A stretch of 64,000 nucleotides of DNA from Clostridiales bacterium (GCA_015056255.1 SVGP01000001.1:124001-188000); one strand, 5' to 3'. Numbered from the stretch's first letter, positions 1 to 8,167 are shown. The notes: generated from the sequence alone by a model not told the origin. Program-made: numbers and translations.

Positions 1-713
1 CGATCGCGCAATGGTTTTGCCATTTTTTCCGAAAATCCGCGGGATAAAAGCAGGGCATATTCCCTTTGCGGAAGCGTTTTGATGTAATCATTCAGTGTAA
101 AAGGAACGTCTTCGTCTTTGAGCGCAGCCTGAACGCATGAATCATACCGTTTTATGCGCATTCCTCGCGAATCCGCAACCAAAACGCACCCGCCCTCCAG
201 CTGTCTGATATCCCGAAACGCCGTCCTGCCGGGTGAAAAATAACCGCCCAGCGCAAACAATTCGCAGATTCCGTCCCGCCCGATCCTGCGCCCCGCAGCG
301 CCCATTTTTAAAAGCAGCTCCGGGTGCGATGCAAACGCCGCGCTTCTTCCGCGCCACGCATAGAAAACAGCAATTGCGCCCGCGCGGTCGGAGGAGACAA
401 TCATCCTGTCCTCCGCGCGGTCAATGACCGCAGTAACCACATTTCCTTCGAGGCGCCTTGGGTAATCCGCGCCCCACGTGCGATAAGCGCGGGCGGTTAT
501 CAGGCTCATGGATGCGTCATAGGAAAGCTTAAGCGCGCGCGTCAGCTGATTTCGGTTGCGCGCCTCCCCCTCCGCCATCACAATCAGCCCGCCCTGCGCG
601 TACACATCCCGCGCGCTGACGGCATTTCGTCCGAGGGACACAAACATTTCCTTCGTCAATCCCTGCGCGTGAATCGTGCGCGCATGGCGAAACATGCCAA
701 GAAATTGCATCAT
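1..713 (-). CDS. Asparagine-synthetase-like protein, N-terminal part (cut by left edge)
   Basis: About 237 residues are visible, beginning at an ATG with GGGAGG six bases upstream (a second ATG follows at once); the 3' end lies outside the window. The order of motifs is that of the class II glutamine amidotransferase domain of AsnB-type enzymes: RRLEGNVVTAVID, a strand with SSDRAG, then FASHPELLLKM, FALGGYFSPGRTAF and a RQLEGG turn. The protein starts MMQFLGMF, so the catalytic Cys that follows the initiator Met in true AsnB (MCGI) is absent. Known families with this pseudo-amidotransferase domain are beta-lactam synthetase and the lasso-peptide cyclases; plain asparagine-synthase-related proteins of unknown function are just as common. 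The ATP-binding synthetase half, which would decide, is not in view. No precursor peptide gene is seen directly upstream. Confidence 0.7.
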   Translation of the reverse strand, partial: MMQFLGMFRHARTIHAQGLTKEMFVSLGRNAVSARDVYAQGGLIVMAEGEARNRNQLTRALKLSYDASMSLITARAYRTWGADYPRRLEGNVVTAVIDRAEDRMIVSSDRAGAIAVFYAWRGRSAAFASHPELLLKMGAAGRRIGRDGICELFALGGYFSPGRTAFRDIRQLEGGCVLVADSRGMRIKRYDSCVQAALKDEDVPFTLNDYIKTLPQREYALLLSRGFSEKMAKPLRD

Positions 714-820
714 TCAACGCCTCCCGCATCTGATTATCGGAAAAATATATGCGGCTGATGGCGCGTTTATGCATAATATGTGCGTTTATGGTTCATTTTG
801 TTAACTTTGTCATTTTCCTC

Positions 821-849
821 TTGCGCATACAGTCGATACATGCTAAAAT
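821..849 (+). promoter_or_regulatory. Sigma-A promoter of the dapA riboswitch transcript
   Basis: TTGCGC (821-826), 17-base spacer, TAAAAT (844-849). The predicted start near 856 is just upstream of the first riboswitch helix. Confidence 0.6.
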
Positions 850-866
850 GAAATTAACCAAATATC

Positions 867-1030
867 GCGATAGAGGCGCGGAATATAAGGATTTGTCGCA
901 AGCCGGCAGGCGCTTGAGCGGCAATGAGGGCAATTCCGCCGAATTGCATTTCAAGGCATTGAACTGCAATGGTATTGGAAACAATATTTCCAATACTGTC
1001 TGTGCTTTTTAGCGCAGGAGGGCTATCAAC
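867..1030 (+). ncRNA. Lysine riboswitch (L box)
   Basis: Conserved L-box blocks occur in the right order: GATAGAGGCGCG (869-880), a GGGCAATTCCGCCGAA-like block (929-944), GGCATTGAA (951-959), ACTGTC (996-1001) and AGGAGGGCTATC (1016-1027). They match the lysine riboswitch upstream of Bacillus lysC as I remember it. The element precedes dapA-dapB and is followed by an intrinsic terminator, so lysine binding should stop transcription of lysine/diaminopimelate synthesis. Confidence 0.92.
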
Positions 1031-1049
1031 CGTGCAAGAAACTGTATCG

Positions 1050-1084
1050 GCCTGTGTGCTTTTCCGCGCGCAGGCTGTTTTTTA
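1050..1084 (+). terminator. Riboswitch-controlled terminator before dapA
   Basis: Stem 1050-1059 (GCCTGTGTGC) pairs with 1066-1075 (GCGCGCAGGC) with G-U pairs around a six-base loop, followed by a T tract. It sits between the lysine aptamer and the dapA Shine-Dalgarno site, the usual place for the expression platform. Confidence 0.85.
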
Positions 1085-1106
1085 TTCAGCAAGGAGGAAA
1101 ACGAAT

Positions 1107-1988
1107 ATGTATACATTCAAGGGAAGCTACGTCGCGCTGGTCACTCCGTTCAATGAAAACGGCAGCGTGAATTTTAAAAAGCTTGAAGAACTTTGCGAAT
1201 TTCAGATTCAAAACGGCACCGACGGCATCGTGGTTCTGGGCACCACCGGCGAGAGCAGCACCATGAGCCACGAGGAGGACGAGGACGTTGTCCGCTGCGC
1301 CATGAGCGCAGTTGCGGGGCGCGTGCCGATTGTGGCGGGCTCCGGCTCCAACTCCACCGAGACCGCGCTTATGAAGTCCGTAGCCTATGACAAACTGGGC
1401 GTGGACGCGCTTTTGCTCATCACCCCCTACTACAATAAGGCCAACCAGACGGGCATGATCCGGCACTTTACGGACGTGGCCGACCGCGTAAGCGCGCCCA
1501 TCATCGCCTACAACGTTCCCGGCAGAACGGGCTGCGCGCTGTCGGTCAAGTCGGTCGAGACGCTTTCCAGGCACAAAAACATCGTGGGCATCAAGGAAGC
1601 GTCGGGCGATATGAGCTTTGTAATGGACATTTCGCACCTTGCAAGCGAAGAATTCGCCATCATTTCAGGCAACGACGACATCACCCTTCCCATGATGGCG
1701 GCAGGCGGAACGGGCGTCATCTCGGTTCTGGCCAACATCTGCCCCCGCGAAACCAGCGACCTTGTGCACGCGTTTTTGGACGGAAACATCGCAAAATCAC
1801 GCGAAATCCAGCTGAAATACCTAAAGCTCATCCACGCGCTTTTCTCGGATGTAAACCCCATTCCCGTCAAGGAAGCCATGAACCTGATGGGCATGAACGT
1901 AGGCGGCTTCAGAATGCCGCTTTGCGAAATGGAGCCGGAGAAAAAAGCGGCGCTTGAAAACGTACTGAAGAGCTACAGCCTCGTCTGA
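1107..1988 (+). CDS. dapA: 4-hydroxy-tetrahydrodipicolinate synthase
   Basis: Condenses pyruvate with aspartate semialdehyde, the first committed step of the diaminopimelate/lysine pathway. The 293-residue protein has the family length and TIM-barrel motifs: GTTGES, ITPYYNK, YNVPGRT with Tyr135, and GIKEASG with the Schiff-base Lys163. The ATG at 1107 is preceded by AAGGAGG; a longer in-frame extension runs back through the riboswitch and is rejected. dapB follows after 14 bases, so the two form an operon under the lysine riboswitch. In a spore former the product also feeds dipicolinate and peptidoglycan. Confidence 0.97.
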   Translation: MYTFKGSYVALVTPFNENGSVNFKKLEELCEFQIQNGTDGIVVLGTTGESSTMSHEEDEDVVRCAMSAVAGRVPIVAGSGSNSTETALMKSVAYDKLGVDALLLITPYYNKANQTGMIRHFTDVADRVSAPIIAYNVPGRTGCALSVKSVETLSRHKNIVGIKEASGDMSFVMDISHLASEEFAIISGNDDITLPMMAAGGTGVISVLANICPRETSDLVHAFLDGNIAKSREIQLKYLKLIHALFSDVNPIPVKEAMNLMGMNVGGFRMPLCEMEPEKKAALENVLKSYSLV

Positions 1989-2002
1989 CAGGAGAAGATT
2001 AT

Positions 2003-2722
2003 ATGAATATTGCGCTTGTGGGCTACGGAAAGATGGGCAAAATGATCGAGGAAATCCTGACGCAGACGGGATCGCGCGTCGTGGGAAAGGTAGACTTTGA
2101 TTATTGCAAATCCCTTTCGGACATCAAAGAAAAAATGGACGCGGTGATCGACTTTTCTCATCCCGACAATCTTGAAAACACCCTTTCCTTTTCAAAGCAA
2201 ACCGGTATTCCCACAGTCATCGGAACCACCAATCTGTCTGAAAGCCAGAAGGCATTGATACGCGAAACGGCAAAGCATGCCCCCATTCTCTATTCCGCCA
2301 ACTACTCTTTGGGCGTAGCGGTTGTCAAAAAGGCAGCGAAGATGCTTTTTGACGCGCTGGGTCTTGATTTCGACGTGGAAATCATCGAAACCCACCACAA
2401 CCAGAAGATCGACGCGCCCAGCGGCACGGCCAAAGCCATCGCCGACGCCATCGACCCTGAAAACAACATTCCCCGCATCTATGGCCGCGAGGGCGCAGTC
2501 GGCGCAAGGGGCAGGGAAATCGGCATCCACGCCGTTCGCGGCGGAACGGTTGCAGGCGAACACAAGGTGATGTTTTTCGGAACCGATGAAACCATCGAAA
2601 TCCGCCACGAGGCCATCTCCAGAAAAATCTTCGCCAAAGGAGCCTGCCGCGCCGCCGAATGGCTGGTCGGCAAGGATAACGGGCTTTACAGCATGGAACA
2701 TGTTTTATGGGGCGAAGGCTAA
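2003..2722 (+). CDS. dapB: 4-hydroxy-tetrahydrodipicolinate reductase
   Basis: Second enzyme after the branch from aspartate semialdehyde; reduces the DapA product with NAD(P)H. At 239 residues it is the short Gram-positive type (Escherichia coli form about 273). Visible features are the N-terminal nucleotide-binding GYGKMGKMI, IGTTNLS, and the family signature ETHHNQKIDAPSGTA with the catalytic His-His and the Lys of the substrate site. It lies 14 bases behind dapA, preceded by AGGAGAAG, and shares the lysine riboswitch. Confidence 0.96.
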   Translation: MNIALVGYGKMGKMIEEILTQTGSRVVGKVDFDYCKSLSDIKEKMDAVIDFSHPDNLENTLSFSKQTGIPTVIGTTNLSESQKALIRETAKHAPILYSANYSLGVAVVKKAAKMLFDALGLDFDVEIIETHHNQKIDAPSGTAKAIADAIDPENNIPRIYGREGAVGARGREIGIHAVRGGTVAGEHKVMFFGTDETIEIRHEAISRKIFAKGACRAAEWLVGKDNGLYSMEHVLWGEG

Positions 2723-2811
2723 TTCTTCGCGCAATGGTCTGCATATCGCCTTAAAATTTCAGCGAAATTCAGAAGAAAATGTGAAAAAGTAAAAAATATT
2801 TTTCAGATCCG

Positions 2812-2841
2812 GCAGGAAAAACCTGTATGCATGTAGAATAT
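2812..2841 (+). promoter_or_regulatory. Sigma-H-type promoter of hpf
   Basis: GCAGGAAAA (2812-2820), 12-base spacer, GTAGAATAT (2833-2841). This fits the Bacillus sigma-H consensus RNAGGAWWW-N11/12-RNNGAATWW at every fixed position. The Bacillus homologue (yvyD) is known to be sigma-H controlled. Confidence 0.7.
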
Positions 2842-2932
2842 ATATTTCCGAAAGGGGGCTGATGCCCATGGCAAATGATGCGCCTTATTGACGCAGAAAG
2901 TAAATTCATTCGGAAGGTAGGTTTATTGAATT

Positions 2933-3463
2933 ATGAAGATCAAATATATTGGAAGATTTATGGATGTCACCGACAGCCTTAAGGAATATGCCGATAAAAA
3001 ATTAGCGAAACTGGAATGGTTTTTTGACGACAATGCCGACGCGCAGATTAAATTCACGCAAGAAAAGGGCGCGAAGAACATCGCCGAAATTACCATCAAC
3101 CATAAACACATGATTTTCCGCGCTGAGGAAATTACCGGCGACATGTACGCCAGCATCGATAAGGCCGTGGACAAGCTGTCCCGCCAGATCCGCCGCCACC
3201 GTACCAAGCTCGACAAGCGCCTGCATGTGCCTGCGCCCGAGATTATGCCCGAGCCCGAAGCAAACGAGGTCGAGGAAGAAGAGCGCAAGGTTGTGCGCGT
3301 AAAGCACTTTAACGTAAAACCCATGAGTGTTGAAGACGCGATTATGCAGATGGAAATGCTGAACCACAATTTCTATCTGTTTGAGAATTCGGATTCCGGA
3401 CGCATGTGCGTGCTGTATATCCGCCAGGACGGCGATTACGGTCTGCTGGAGCCCGAAAACTGA
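2933..3463 (+). CDS. hpf: Ribosome hibernation promoting factor, long form
   Basis: Binds the 30S subunit and dimerises 70S ribosomes into inactive 100S particles in stationary phase. The 176 residues show the N-terminal S30AE/RaiA fold (residues about 1-100, starting MKIKYIGRFMDVTDSLKEY), an acidic linker (about 105-122), and the C-terminal dimerisation domain with KHFNVKPMSVEDAIMQME and NHNFYLFEN. The two-domain layout is the long HPF typical of Firmicutes. It stands alone behind a sigma-H-type promoter, consistent with entry into stationary phase or sporulation. Confidence 0.96.
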   Translation: MKIKYIGRFMDVTDSLKEYADKKLAKLEWFFDDNADAQIKFTQEKGAKNIAEITINHKHMIFRAEEITGDMYASIDKAVDKLSRQIRRHRTKLDKRLHVPAPEIMPEPEANEVEEEERKVVRVKHFNVKPMSVEDAIMQMEMLNHNFYLFENSDSGRMCVLYIRQDGDYGLLEPEN

Positions 3464-3513
3464 TAAAGCATTCTATCGAGATCAATTGAATCCATATTCT
3501 GTGAAAAACAAAA

Positions 3514-3605
3514 ATGCGCGGGCGGTCAATGACCGCCCCTACATTTTGTGATGGTTTCATAACCATACTGTAGGGGCGTGCACTGCACGCCCGCGCTGAC
3601 TTAAT
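3514..3605 (+). repeat. Paired palindromic repeat, copy A
   Basis: Two inverted units. The first has the core GGCGGTCAATGACCGCC followed by CCTACA; the second is TGTAGGGGCG with core GTGCACTGCAC, then CCCGCGCTGACTTAATGG. The same layout recurs at least six times in this window. Confidence 0.85.
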
Positions 3606-3650
3606 GGTATACATTTTGCTCAATCCGCTTATAAATTGGAGGGATTACTG

Positions 3651-5360
3651 ATGATTACAGAATTCACCGCTTCCCTGTTCGACGAGCTCGAAAGCCTCTA
3701 CCCCGATTCTGACGCAAGTCAGGGCAAAAAGGAAATCATCGTATCCGGCGCAAACGGCATGACCGTGGGTGCGCATATCATGCTAAACGGCTTAACGCCC
3801 GGCCTCCCCATTGCAGTCGAGGTCAAGGGTCCGCACACATCGTTCAAGCTTTTTGAGCTCATTCCCGTCCCTGTTGAAGTGGGCACGGGCGCAAGGCAGC
3901 GAAGCGCCTATCTTCACGACGATGTGAACGAATCGGTCATCCGGAAAGCGCCGTTTTATGTCTACGACGCATTAAAGCCCATCTACAATCTTCTAATGCC
4001 AACCGGTGTTACCGCGGCCATCGCGTTTAAAACGCTGATCGAATACATCCGTGAATATCGCGAGGACACGTGGACGATCACCATTTCGCACGCAGGAAAA
4101 GTACAAACGCTTAAAATCACCGTTCATGCCTACCCCGCATCAGTCGAAAAGGCCGGTAAAACCACCCACAAATATGTAAACTGGGTATCCTATGCCAATA
4201 TCGCGAAGTATCACCATGTGGAAATGGATTCGCCCGCGTATTTCAAGCTCCTCGACAAATACCTTAAAATGGCGGTCTATTTAAGGCAGAACCTGATCAA
4301 CATAAACGTGGACATGTTTATCAAATACGAAAACGGAGAGGCGATCGTCGACGAAGCGCGGTTTGACAAATACATCGCCGCTTTTAAAAAAGCAGGCTTT
4401 GAGTGTTTTCACGGAACCGGCCTTTGCGGACGAATGGAAGGACAGGGCGACAACGACGAGTTCTACAATTCCCTCGATCACGACAAAATTGAATCTCCCG
4501 AGGAAGTCAGAAAGGCGTTCAGAAAGGTTGCCTTTGACAAATTCGATAACGGTACGCGCGCCGCAGAATCCTTTACCGGAAAGGACATGCAGACGGAAGA
4601 AGGTCAAACCGTCCTTCGCGCCTGTGCCCGCGCATTATACAAATACCTCGTCTCGCGCGGCCTTGAAAAGGACTGGGAGCAGTGCCTTCTGGACGAGCCG
4701 AACGACGCGCTGGCCGACGTATACAAGATCATTTCCAAAATCGCGCATGAGGAAATGCCCGGCATCCTCATGATGGAGCCCGTCCTCCCCACCCACGCGC
4801 TTACCGGCTACATCGACATCTGGTGTCCGACGATTGAGACCTACGAAAACGACCGCGCCTACTACGACGAGCGCGTTCAAAACGGCGACAGCCTCTATGT
4901 GTACACCTGCTTAACGCCCGGCGGCAAATACTTAAACCGCATGCTCGACATGCAGCGTTTGCGCCAGACATATCTGGGCTGGGCGCCCGCCAAATACGAA
5001 AACATCTCCGGTTTCCTCCATTGGGGCTATAACCAGTTCCTGGACGATCAGGATCCCTACGACCGAAGCGCCTGCATGTTCTCAGAAGGCATCATGCAGT
5101 TCCACCCGAAGCTCGACCTCTTCCTCCCCGCAGGCGACTTCTCCATCGTCTATCCCGGCTTCAACACCGTCTACCACACTACCCGCGCCGAAGCCCAGCG
5201 AATCGGCCTTGAGGATCTGTGCCTTTTAGAAAAAATCGATCCAGAAAAGAAAAAGGAAATCGTGGACAAGGTGTTTAAGGGTTATACCGAGTATGAGCTG
5301 GATGTAGACAAATACAGAGCGGCAAGGGAAGCGCTATTGAGGGAAGCGAGTAAAAAATAA
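3651..5360 (+). CDS. DUF4091 / glycoside hydrolase family 123-like protein
   Basis: A 569-residue protein without signal peptide. The C-terminal two thirds carry the DUF4091 pattern: IWCPTIETYEND, YTCLTPGGKYLNRM, RLRQTYLGWAPAKY, SGFLHWGYNQF, and YPG ahead of an RAEAQRIGLEDL helix. This fold is the catalytic region of GH123 (N-acetyl-beta-galactosaminidase) and of many uncharacterised glycosidases. The N-terminal part (about 1-110) is probably a beta-sandwich. The ATG at 3651 has GGAGGG seven bases before it; an upstream TTG is not needed. It is a lone gene between an intergenic repeat and a terminator, so context does not reveal the substrate. The family is likely; the sugar is unknown. Confidence 0.72.
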   Translation: MITEFTASLFDELESLYPDSDASQGKKEIIVSGANGMTVGAHIMLNGLTPGLPIAVEVKGPHTSFKLFELIPVPVEVGTGARQRSAYLHDDVNESVIRKAPFYVYDALKPIYNLLMPTGVTAAIAFKTLIEYIREYREDTWTITISHAGKVQTLKITVHAYPASVEKAGKTTHKYVNWVSYANIAKYHHVEMDSPAYFKLLDKYLKMAVYLRQNLININVDMFIKYENGEAIVDEARFDKYIAAFKKAGFECFHGTGLCGRMEGQGDNDEFYNSLDHDKIESPEEVRKAFRKVAFDKFDNGTRAAESFTGKDMQTEEGQTVLRACARALYKYLVSRGLEKDWEQCLLDEPNDALADVYKIISKIAHEEMPGILMMEPVLPTHALTGYIDIWCPTIETYENDRAYYDERVQNGDSLYVYTCLTPGGKYLNRMLDMQRLRQTYLGWAPAKYENISGFLHWGYNQFLDDQDPYDRSACMFSEGIMQFHPKLDLFLPAGDFSIVYPGFNTVYHTTRAEAQRIGLEDLCLLEKIDPEKKKEIVDKVFKGYTEYELDVDKYRAAREALLREASKK

Positions 5361-5377
5361 AAGGAATTTAAGCACAT

Positions 5378-5408
5378 AAAAAGCGAGGGACAAATCCCCC
5401 GCTTTTTG
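5378..5408. terminator. Bidirectional terminator
   Basis: AAAAGCG-GGGA / TCCC-CGCTTTT hairpin with a CAAA loop and A/T tracts on both sides, between the convergent genes ending at 5360 and 5421. Confidence 0.85.
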
Positions 5409-5420
5409 TATAGATTTAAA

Positions 5421-6128
5421 TCACAACCGCTTTCTCTCCATCACAATTGCACCCGCCGTCAAGAACAACACCCCGGGCGCGGTCACGGCCAGAAAACGCT
5501 CGATGAAACCGATGATGCTCAGGCCGCCATGGAGCATGGTGTGCCAATTCATATAGCTCGTAAACAGAATCGGCGACACGCCGAAAAACGAACCTGCAAC
5601 ATGCATGCCCGCGTAGAGAACCAGCGTAAGGAGCATGGAAAACGCGGAATTCTGAACGACGACTGCAATCAGCGCGCTCATGGCAACCAATGTCATCAGC
5701 GGAATCATATCGTAAATCAGATACGCCGCCTGAAGGAGCGATCCGGCGTTTAATCCGGCCAAACTCATGGCGTAATCGATGATTATGAGGAAAAACGCCT
5801 GCCGGGCGCATTTGACGATGGCTGATACGCACTTTGCCAAATACACCGTCATTCTGGGAACGGGTCTTACGAGACATTGCTGGATGGACCGGTCCCGGAT
5901 TTCAGTGGAAATCAGATCGTTTACGGCGATAAACGCAATCAGCGGAAGATAAAAAACAAGAAGACCGTTGCCCATCGCAACGCCCGCCGCCGCGCTCACG
6001 TTTGAAAAATACGCAATCACGCGTCCGATCAGATAAGCAATCAGGAAAAGAATAAAAAGCACATGATATTTCCTGCGCTTGTTGAGCTTTCGCATTTCGC
6101 CCCTAAGCGCATTCAAAAACAAACTCAT
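5421..6128 (-). CDS. ABC-2 type transporter permease
   Basis: A 235-residue hydrophobic protein with a basic N-terminus and about six membrane segments (the first near residues 22-42, then 45-68, 105-125, 140-165, 170-195, 210-230). The phrase STEIRDRSIQQCLVRPVPR between the second and third spans is the usual ABC-2 cytoplasmic loop. Its start overlaps the stop of the ATPase gene by four bases (ATGA), so the two are co-translated as one exporter. Substrate is unknown. Confidence 0.85.
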   Translation of the reverse strand: MSLFLNALRGEMRKLNKRRKYHVLFILFLIAYLIGRVIAYFSNVSAAAGVAMGNGLLVFYLPLIAFIAVNDLISTEIRDRSIQQCLVRPVPRMTVYLAKCVSAIVKCARQAFFLIIIDYAMSLAGLNAGSLLQAAYLIYDMIPLMTLVAMSALIAVVVQNSAFSMLLTLVLYAGMHVAGSFFGVSPILFTSYMNWHTMLHGGLSIIGFIERFLAVTAPGVLFLTAGAIVMERKRL

Positions 6129-6847
6129 ACTTCCGCCCCCGATCTGACCGCAAGATAGTATTCTTCAAGCGTGCGGCCTTCGTTTGTAGCTTCCGTCATT
6201 TTAACGTCCTTTAGAATCTCGCCTTCATGCAGAATAATCACGCGCGAGGCCAGCCGCTCGATTTCGGAGGCCAGATGGCTGGACACGATGGCCGCCGCGC
6301 CCGATTCCGTGCAGGATGCGCGGATCACGTCTTTAATCTGCGCCGCGCTTTCGATGTCCAGACCGTTGGTTGGCTCGTCCAGAAGATACAGCTTTTTATC
6401 GCCCAGAAACGCCAGCGCAAGCCCCAACCGCTGCTTCATGCCGAGGGAGAAATTTTTGGCCTTTTCCTTTGCGTACTTCTGAAGTCCTACCTTAAAAAGC
6501 ATTTCGTCGGCCAGCTTTTTATTCTTTATGCCCATGTAGTCAAGCGCAACGTACAGATTGTCCCTTGCGGATAAAAAAGGATATACTGCCGGCGTTTCAA
6601 TCAGCGCGCCAACGCACGCAATCGCCTTTTCGGGCGCGTCCTTCATGCTCTCGCCCGTGACCGTAACTTCGCCCGCATCCGGACGCGTCAGGCCGCAGGC
6701 GATTTTCATAAGCGTTGTCTTTCCACTTCCGTTTGCGCCTAAAAGGCCGATAATCTCGCCCTCGTTTACAGTGAGCGTGGTCTTGTGAAGGCCACGCCCG
6801 TTTGCGAAAACGCGTGAAACCCCAATAAGCTCAAGTACTTTACTCAT
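6125..6847 (-). CDS. ABC transporter ATP-binding protein
   Basis: A 240-residue ATPase with Walker A GANGSGKTT (residues 33-41), signature FSLGMKQRLGLALAFLG, Walker B LYLLDEPTNGLD, and an H-loop in VSSHLASEIE. The SLGMKQR signature is that of the CcmA/DrrA subgroup that powers ABC-2 exporters of drugs, peptides or lantibiotic-like molecules. It lies between the anchored protein upstream (gap of three bases) and the ABC-2 permease downstream (overlap), in one operon. Confidence 0.93.
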   Translation of the reverse strand: MSKVLELIGVSRVFANGRGLHKTTLTVNEGEIIGLLGANGSGKTTLMKIACGLTRPDAGEVTVTGESMKDAPEKAIACVGALIETPAVYPFLSARDNLYVALDYMGIKNKKLADEMLFKVGLQKYAKEKAKNFSLGMKQRLGLALAFLGDKKLYLLDEPTNGLDIESAAQIKDVIRASCTESGAAAIVSSHLASEIERLASRVIILHEGEILKDVKMTEATNEGRTLEEYYLAVRSGAEV

Positions 6848-6850
6848 TGG

Positions 6851-8077
6851 CTATTCCTCCACATATCGGGTGTAGCTGATTTCATAGGTTACGCCCAGGA
6901 ATTCCACGGTTTCGGTTACGTCTTCCGTTTTATAGCTCTTTTCCTCCTGTACTCTTTCCGTATATCCGGAAATGGGGCTTGCGTCGATCGTGGTTTCGTT
7001 GTAGCCGGTTAGATCGACATTTGCTTCAATAACGCCCGCATAAGTTTTTCCGGTAACATCCTGAACGCTGCCCTCGCCGGTTACATAAATGCGCGTTACA
7101 TACCCTTCATCGGATACGTCAAATTCGCCGTGAACATATTTAACATCCAGATTCTGGGGATAGTCAAAGGCGTCCTGATAATCAAGAAGCTGTTTTCCTT
7201 CCGAAAGACGCTTAATGTACATGTCTTTTGTGGAAGGATAAATTTCATACGTTCCGTCGGCCTCTACAAACATCGCTCCGACTTCATAAACCGCTTTGCC
7301 GATCGCCTGATACTTTTCATCGACCTCATCATAGAAAGCGGAATACGCATCCCTTAAAGCTTCATCCTCGCTTCTTAAATCAAACACCCTTTCATCCATT
7401 TCCTTGCCGGTTCGCAAAAGATGCTCGTCGCGCAGGAGCTGTTTCATATCCTCATAATAAACGCGCATATAGGTGTCGCGCATGCCGTACAGGGTATCCC
7501 CGGATTCATTGAAAAAGTCCAGCATCAGAAGCGCAAGCTCGGGCAGCTGCTCCTTTTTAAGCGTAATCACATAGCGGTTGCCGCCGTCAATATGCTCTCT
7601 CACAAACTGATTTTTAGCGTTGCCCATGTAAAAGTCCGCAAAGAGTTTAACGATACGGACGAGGGTTTCATTTTCCGTTCCGTTATCGTCCAGAGCTATC
7701 GCCTGATAAGCGCTGTTTGAATACAGGGTGTATGCATCGTACTCCTTGTTTTCGTGATCGATATTGTAATATCGCATTCCGTCTAGTTCATAGCTTTCCA
7801 ATATTTTATCATTTGTCATGTGGTCGATTGTGCAGTCATAATTGTCGGATCCATTCATCAGATAAACGAATTCTTCGTCCAATTCCTTATCACCGTTCAC
7901 AAAGCCCGTGACGCGCGCCTTTACAGTATAGCTCTTGGGCTGCGTAAGGCTCTTGACGCCAGCCTTGAACACGGATTCATAGCCGTTTCCGCTGCCGCTT
8001 AAAAGAAGAACGGAGCTGCCCGTGGCAATGGCTGCAATCAATAAAATCATCAGCGCAAGCTTAAGTCGTTTTGTCAT
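6851..8077 (-). CDS. Membrane-anchored extracytoplasmic protein, function unknown
   Basis: A 408-residue protein with a basic start and one N-terminal hydrophobic stretch (about residues 7-27), then a soluble acidic domain rich in Tyr and Asp. There is no lipobox Cys, so it is either an uncleaved anchor or a Sec signal. I do not recognise a family; the repeated pattern of strands such as SYTVKARVTGF and YVTRIYVTGEGSVQ recalls LolA/LppX-like beta-sheets found in many Gram-positive lipoproteins, but this is only an impression. As first gene of the operon with the ABC-2 exporter it may sense or bind the exported or toxic compound. Confidence 0.6.
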   Translation of the reverse strand: MTKRLKLALMILLIAAIATGSSVLLLSGSGNGYESVFKAGVKSLTQPKSYTVKARVTGFVNGDKELDEEFVYLMNGSDNYDCTIDHMTNDKILESYELDGMRYYNIDHENKEYDAYTLYSNSAYQAIALDDNGTENETLVRIVKLFADFYMGNAKNQFVREHIDGGNRYVITLKKEQLPELALLMLDFFNESGDTLYGMRDTYMRVYYEDMKQLLRDEHLLRTGKEMDERVFDLRSEDEALRDAYSAFYDEVDEKYQAIGKAVYEVGAMFVEADGTYEIYPSTKDMYIKRLSEGKQLLDYQDAFDYPQNLDVKYVHGEFDVSDEGYVTRIYVTGEGSVQDVTGKTYAGVIEANVDLTGYNETTIDASPISGYTERVQEEKSYKTEDVTETVEFLGVTYEISYTRYVEE

Positions 8078-8138
8078 ACATTCATCTCCTTTCCATATTC
8101 CGGTATTTAGACGGATGCGTACAATTGTTTGTTCCGGC

Positions 8139-8167
8139 TTGACAGAAAATTACCCGTCGGCTACAAT
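8139..8167 (+). promoter_or_regulatory. Sigma-A promoter of the Ig-like repeat gene
   Basis: TTGACA (8139-8144), 17-base spacer, TACAAT (8162-8167), 33 bases before the TTG start at 8200. Confidence 0.8.

Noticed and set aside
969..1106. N-terminal extension of dapA
   Set aside because: The extra codons lie within the lysine riboswitch and terminator; the ATG at 1107 has a good Shine-Dalgarno and gives the family length.
1086..1637. 183-codon minus-strand frame opposite dapA
   Set aside because: Antisense shadow of a well-conserved gene, with no Shine-Dalgarno and a biased composition.
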